DNA of 64,000 nt from RYN-230 sp963770535 (GTDB taxonomy: Bacteria > Actinomycetota > Actinomycetes > Streptosporangiales > Streptosporangiaceae). The notes under the pieces are model-generated. The model ran no database searches. It saw only the letters and a program-made list of their open reading frames with translations, and had not been told where the DNA came from. The translations under genes and the position numbers were made by a program. The DNA lies in NCBI GenBank assembly GCA_963770535.1, contig CAVYPZ010000003.1, positions 930,001-994,000 on the forward strand. Reading direction: 5' to 3'. How positions within the stretch are numbered: the stretch's first letter is position 1; each line of letters begins with the position of its first letter. Positions 61,662-64,000 of this stretch are shown here, one piece after another.

Positions 61662-61709
61662 GTGATCAAACGATTGGTGGTGCCAGGGCACCACCAATCG
61701 TTTGATCAC
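61662..61709. repeat. 48-nt dyad element, copy 3
   Basis: Arms of 23 bp (61662-61684 and 61687-61709) pair perfectly around a 2-nt centre. It begins GTGATCAAACGATTGG and ends CCAATCGTTTGATCAC. Total length equals the other two dyads, but the interior sequence is different. Confidence 0.9.
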
Positions 61710-61974
61710 GAAGCCGCCTGTTACCCGTGGGGCTGGTGGGGATGTGGTGATGAGTGAGTGGGTGGGCGTTGGAGGCTGGCGGCGCCGGCCTGCTTGGCGC
61801 GGGCCGCCTGGGCCGCCTCGGACCGCCTGGGCGGCCTCGCCCGCCTGGGCCGCCCAGGTCGCCTGGGCCGCCTGGGCCGCCTCGGGTCGCCTGGGTCGCC
61901 TCGGCCACCGCCTCCCGCTCGGCGTCGGTGAGATCCCGCTGCACCACGGAACGGACGCCGGCCTTGCCGGTCAC
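61666..61974 (-). CDS. Doubtful small Ala/Gln-rich protein
   Basis: The N-terminus MTGKAGVRSVVQRDLTDAER, then EAVAEATQATR, looks protein-like, but the frame then turns to Gly/Pro repeats. In another frame the same DNA would read EAAQAAQATWAAQAGEAAQA, a more natural helical continuation. It could be a short gene with frame errors or repeat DNA. No homologue is recognised and no ribosome site is clear. Confidence 0.2.
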   Translation of the reverse strand: MTGKAGVRSVVQRDLTDAEREAVAEATQATRGGPGGPGDLGGPGGRGRPGGPRRPRRPAPSRPAPPASNAHPLTHHHIPTSPTGNRRLRDQTIGGALAPPIV

Positions 61975-62058
61975 CGAGGTATTTCGGAGGGGGGAGGGGC
62001 CCCGGCGGCGTGGGTGGGGCGGTCGGGGTGCCCGGGTGGCCTGGGATCATGGGACGTC

Positions 62059-62982
62059 ATGGCTCCCAGTGATGCGGCTCCTCCTGCCGGGGCACCGCCG
62101 CGGCCGCCGCTCGACACCGCTGCCCTCAACGCCAGCCTGGTCTGCCCGGGGGGTCTGTGGCGGGAGATCCGGGTGACCGCGGAAACCGGCTCGACCAACG
62201 CCGACCTGCTGCACGAGGCCCGGGCGGGGGCAGCTGAGGGGCTGGTCCTGGTGGCGGAGACGCAGACCGCTGGCCGGGGCCGGCTCGGGCGGTCGTGGTC
62301 GAGCCCGCCGAGGGCCGCGCTGGCCTGCTCGGTGCTGCTCCGCCCGGTGGCCGTGCCGCCGGCCGCCCGCGCCTGGCTGCCGCTGCTCACCGGGATCGCG
62401 GTCGCGGCCGCGCTGCGCGCCGGGGCGGGCGTCGCCGCCGGGCTGAAGTGGCCGAACGACGTGCTCGTGGGGGACAGGAAGATCGCCGGGATCCTCGCCG
62501 AGGCGCACGGCGACGCGATCGTGGTCGGCGTCGGGCTCAACGTCACGCTCACCGCGGCGGAGCTGCCGGTGCCCACGGCGACCTCGCTGCTCCTGGAGGA
62601 CGCGGCCTGCCTGGACCGGGAACGGGTGCTGGAGGACGTGCTCACCGAGCTGGCCGCCCGGTACACGGCGTGGGCCGCGGCACCAGCGGCGCCAGCGGCA
62701 CCCCCGGCACCCCCGGCATCAGCGGCACCAGCGGCATCCCCGGCATCAGCGGCACCCCCGGCGCTCGCGGCACCCGCGGCGGCTGGCGCCGGCACCCGCG
62801 CCCTGCGCGCGGAATACCTGCGCTGGTGCGTCACGGTTGGCCGCAAAGTCCGGGTGGAGCTGCCTGCCGGGCCGCCGCTCACCGGCATGGCGGCCGACGT
62901 GGACGAGACCGGCCGGCTGGCCGTCCGGACCGGCTCAGGCATCACTATGGTCGGCGCGGGAGACATCGTGCACGTCCGCTGA
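62059..62982 (+). CDS. birA: Biotin--[acetyl-CoA-carboxylase] ligase
   Basis: A 307-residue BirA of the short type without a DNA-binding domain. It activates biotin and attaches it to the AccA carrier lysine. Motifs are ETGSTNADLLHEARAG, ETQTAGRGRLGRSWSSPPRAALACSVLLRP, LKWPNDVLVGDRKIAGILAEAHGD and GVGLNV. A Pro/Ala-rich repeat (about residues 208-245) is inserted before the C-terminal SH3-like domain (GRKVRVELPAGPPLTGMAADVDETGRLAV). ATG 62059 is chosen by the family start; no strong ribosome site. Confidence 0.94.
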   Translation: MAPSDAAPPAGAPPRPPLDTAALNASLVCPGGLWREIRVTAETGSTNADLLHEARAGAAEGLVLVAETQTAGRGRLGRSWSSPPRAALACSVLLRPVAVPPAARAWLPLLTGIAVAAALRAGAGVAAGLKWPNDVLVGDRKIAGILAEAHGDAIVVGVGLNVTLTAAELPVPTATSLLLEDAACLDRERVLEDVLTELAARYTAWAAAPAAPAAPPAPPASAAPAASPASAAPPALAAPAAAGAGTRALRAEYLRWCVTVGRKVRVELPAGPPLTGMAADVDETGRLAVRTGSGITMVGAGDIVHVR

Positions 62983-63018
62983 CATCCCGGCGTCCGCCGG
63001 GCCCCGTCTCATGCCACG

Positions 63019-63537
63019 ATGTCCGCTATGAGCATGGAAAGCCAGCTCTCCGGCGGGGAGCGGAGCGTGCTGACTCTGCACCCGCACTGGAAGTCGCTGC
63101 TGCGGCCCGCCGTGCTCCTGCTCGTGGTGATTGCCGCCGCGGTGGCGCTGCTGATCGTGATCCCGCCGGGCCGCCTGGCCGCTCCCGGCCGGATCGCGGT
63201 CGGGGTGCTGGCCCTCGTCCTGGCCGTGGCGGCCTTCGGCGTCCCGTTCCTGCGCTGGCAGACCACCACCTACCGGCTCACGACCCGGCGGCTCAGCCTG
63301 CGCCGGGGCATCCTGACCCGGTCGGGCCGGGACTTCCCGCTCATCCGGATCAGCGACGTCTCGTTCTCCCAGGGCCCCATCGACCGCCTGCTGGGCTCCG
63401 GCCGGCTGGTGGTGGAGTCCGCCGGCGAGCACGGCCAGCTGGTGCTGAGCGAGATCCCCGACGTCCAGGAGGTCCAGGCCACGCTGTTCCAGCTGGTCGG
63501 GGACGAGCATCAGCGGCTGGCCCGCGAGGAACAGTAG
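63019..63537 (+). CDS. Bacterial PH-domain (DUF304-type) membrane protein
   Basis: About 172 residues. Two membrane helices (LLRPAVLLLVVIAAAVALLIVI and IAVGVLALVLAVAAFGVPFL) precede a PH domain (TTTYRLTTRRLSLRRGILTRSGRDFPLIRISDVSFSQGPIDRLLGSGRLVVES). This is a common actinobacterial membrane protein next to birA or the carboxylase locus; function unknown. ATGs at 63028 and 63034 are alternative starts. Confidence 0.88.
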   Translation: MSAMSMESQLSGGERSVLTLHPHWKSLLRPAVLLLVVIAAAVALLIVIPPGRLAAPGRIAVGVLALVLAVAAFGVPFLRWQTTTYRLTTRRLSLRRGILTRSGRDFPLIRISDVSFSQGPIDRLLGSGRLVVESAGEHGQLVLSEIPDVQEVQATLFQLVGDEHQRLAREEQ

Positions 63538-63614
63538 GCGGCCGCATCCCGGGAATGGCCGGCAACCACGGGGCACCGGCGAGCCCGCACCGGCTGACGG
63601 GTTAGCCTGCGCTC

Positions 63615-64000
63615 ATGGATGGCATAGACCTCCGCAGGCACACGATCGGCCGTGGCCCGGTCGCCGAGATCGTGCTCGACCGGCCCGAGGCCCTGAACGC
63701 GCTGAACACCGTGATGCTGGTCCGCTTCGCGCAGACCTGCGCCGAGCTGGTGCCGGACAGCGGGGTGCGCGCGGTCGTGCTGACCGCGACCGGGGACCGC
63801 GCCTTCTGCGTCGGCGCCGACCTCAAGGAACGGCAGCTGATGACCGACGCCCAGTGGCTGGCGCAGCGGCAGGTGTTCCGAACCGCGTTCGGCGAGCTGC
63901 TCCGCCTGCCACAGCCGGTCATCGCGGCTGTGCAGGGGTACGCGCTCGGCGGCGGCTGCGAGCTGGCGCTGAGCTGTGACCTGGTGGTGGCCGACGAAAC
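63615..64000 (+). CDS. Enoyl-CoA hydratase/isomerase family protein (5' part, runs off the window)
   Basis: ATG 63615 begins MDGIDLRRHTIGRGPVAEIV, followed by DRPEALNALN, the oxyanion-hole segment FCVGADLKER and GYALGGGCELALSCDLVVAD. The Glu in GGGCELA corresponds to a catalytic Glu of crotonases. Only about 128 residues are present. TAGCCT lies 6 nt upstream of the ATG with no ribosome site, suggesting a leaderless mRNA. The role is probably acyl-CoA beta-oxidation or a related pathway. Confidence 0.9.
   Translation, partial: MDGIDLRRHTIGRGPVAEIVLDRPEALNALNTVMLVRFAQTCAELVPDSGVRAVVLTATGDRAFCVGADLKERQLMTDAQWLAQRQVFRTAFGELLRLPQPVIAAVQGYALGGGCELALSCDLVVADE

Larger units (their letters stand above)
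61350..62058. other. Long intergenic region between the MFS gene and birA
   Basis: 709 nt. It holds tandem array 2, a 12-bp hairpin (61588-61621), a 48-nt dyad (61662-61709) and from about 61780 a GCCTGGGCCGCC repeat block. Only a doubtful minus-strand frame (61666-61974) has any protein-like sequence. Confidence 0.6.

Overview
The window is very G+C-rich chromosomal DNA from an actinobacterium. GTG and TTG starts are common, a CIRCE/HrcA-type groESL1 promoter is present, and gene order follows the Streptomyces/Mycobacterium core chromosome: the S10-spc-alpha ribosomal superoperon, truA, rplM-rpsI, glmM, acpS-nnr-alr, the tsaE-tsaB-rimI-tsaD cluster, groESL1, a SigD-type sigma factor with its anti-sigma, guaB-guaB3, then glpD, lpdA and the acyl-CoA carboxylase genes. 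A filamentous or soil lineage outside Mycobacterium is likely, but genus cannot be fixed from sequence alone. No tRNA, rRNA, CRISPR array, insertion sequence or prophage was seen.

Layout. 1-9683: the 3' end of rpsS, then rplV-rpsC-rplP-rpmC-rpsQ, rplN-rplX-rplE-rpsN-rpsH-rplF-rplR-rpsE-rpmD-rplO, secY, adk, a small DUF1707 protein where map usually sits, and infA. 9732-14163: rpmJ, rpsM, rpsK, rpsD, rpoA, rplQ, truA. 14233-16361 (minus): a large single-pass membrane protein with GYPG-type repeats, divergent from rplM-rpsI. 17709-28030: glmM, acpS, nnr, alr, an alpha/beta hydrolase, tsaE, a second single-pass membrane protein, tsaB, rimI, tsaD. 28078-30374: groES-groEL1 with promoter and CIRCE. 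30959-36950: sigD-like, rsdA-like, guaB, guaB3, glpD. 36964-47040: trpS, a methylmalonyl-CoA-mutase-type large subunit, a GCS2 ligase, an M20 amidohydrolase, a PH-domain membrane protein, a split transketolase, a gamma-glutamylcyclotransferase-like protein and LpdA. 47291-55415 (minus): a DUF5313 gene, accA, ogt, ada-alkA, accE, a NYN-domain protein and the carboxylase beta subunit. 55633-64000: ppc, a MmyB-like regulator divergent from an MFS exporter, birA, a PH-domain protein and a truncated crotonase.

How genes fit together. The left half is translation, secretion and t6A tRNA modification. The right half includes a biotin/acyl-CoA theme: accA, the beta subunit, accE, birA, the mutase large subunit, ppc and the crotonase together suit propionyl/methylmalonyl-CoA and C3/C4 anaplerotic metabolism.

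What stands out. (1) Three intergenic dyads, each exactly 48 nt and each bounded by GTGATCA/TGATCAC, have different but self-complementary interiors (30697, 47145, 61662). (2) A shared GCTG(A/T)GTAGTCA motif, palindromic at two of its three sites, lies in three intergenic regions. (3) Several clear undescribed operator-like palindromes are present. (4) Low-complexity, often tandem-repeat-encoded segments sit inside or at the ends of conserved housekeeping proteins. (5) At least six single-base frame breaks fall in conserved genes, which look more like base-calling errors in G/C-rich runs than true decay.
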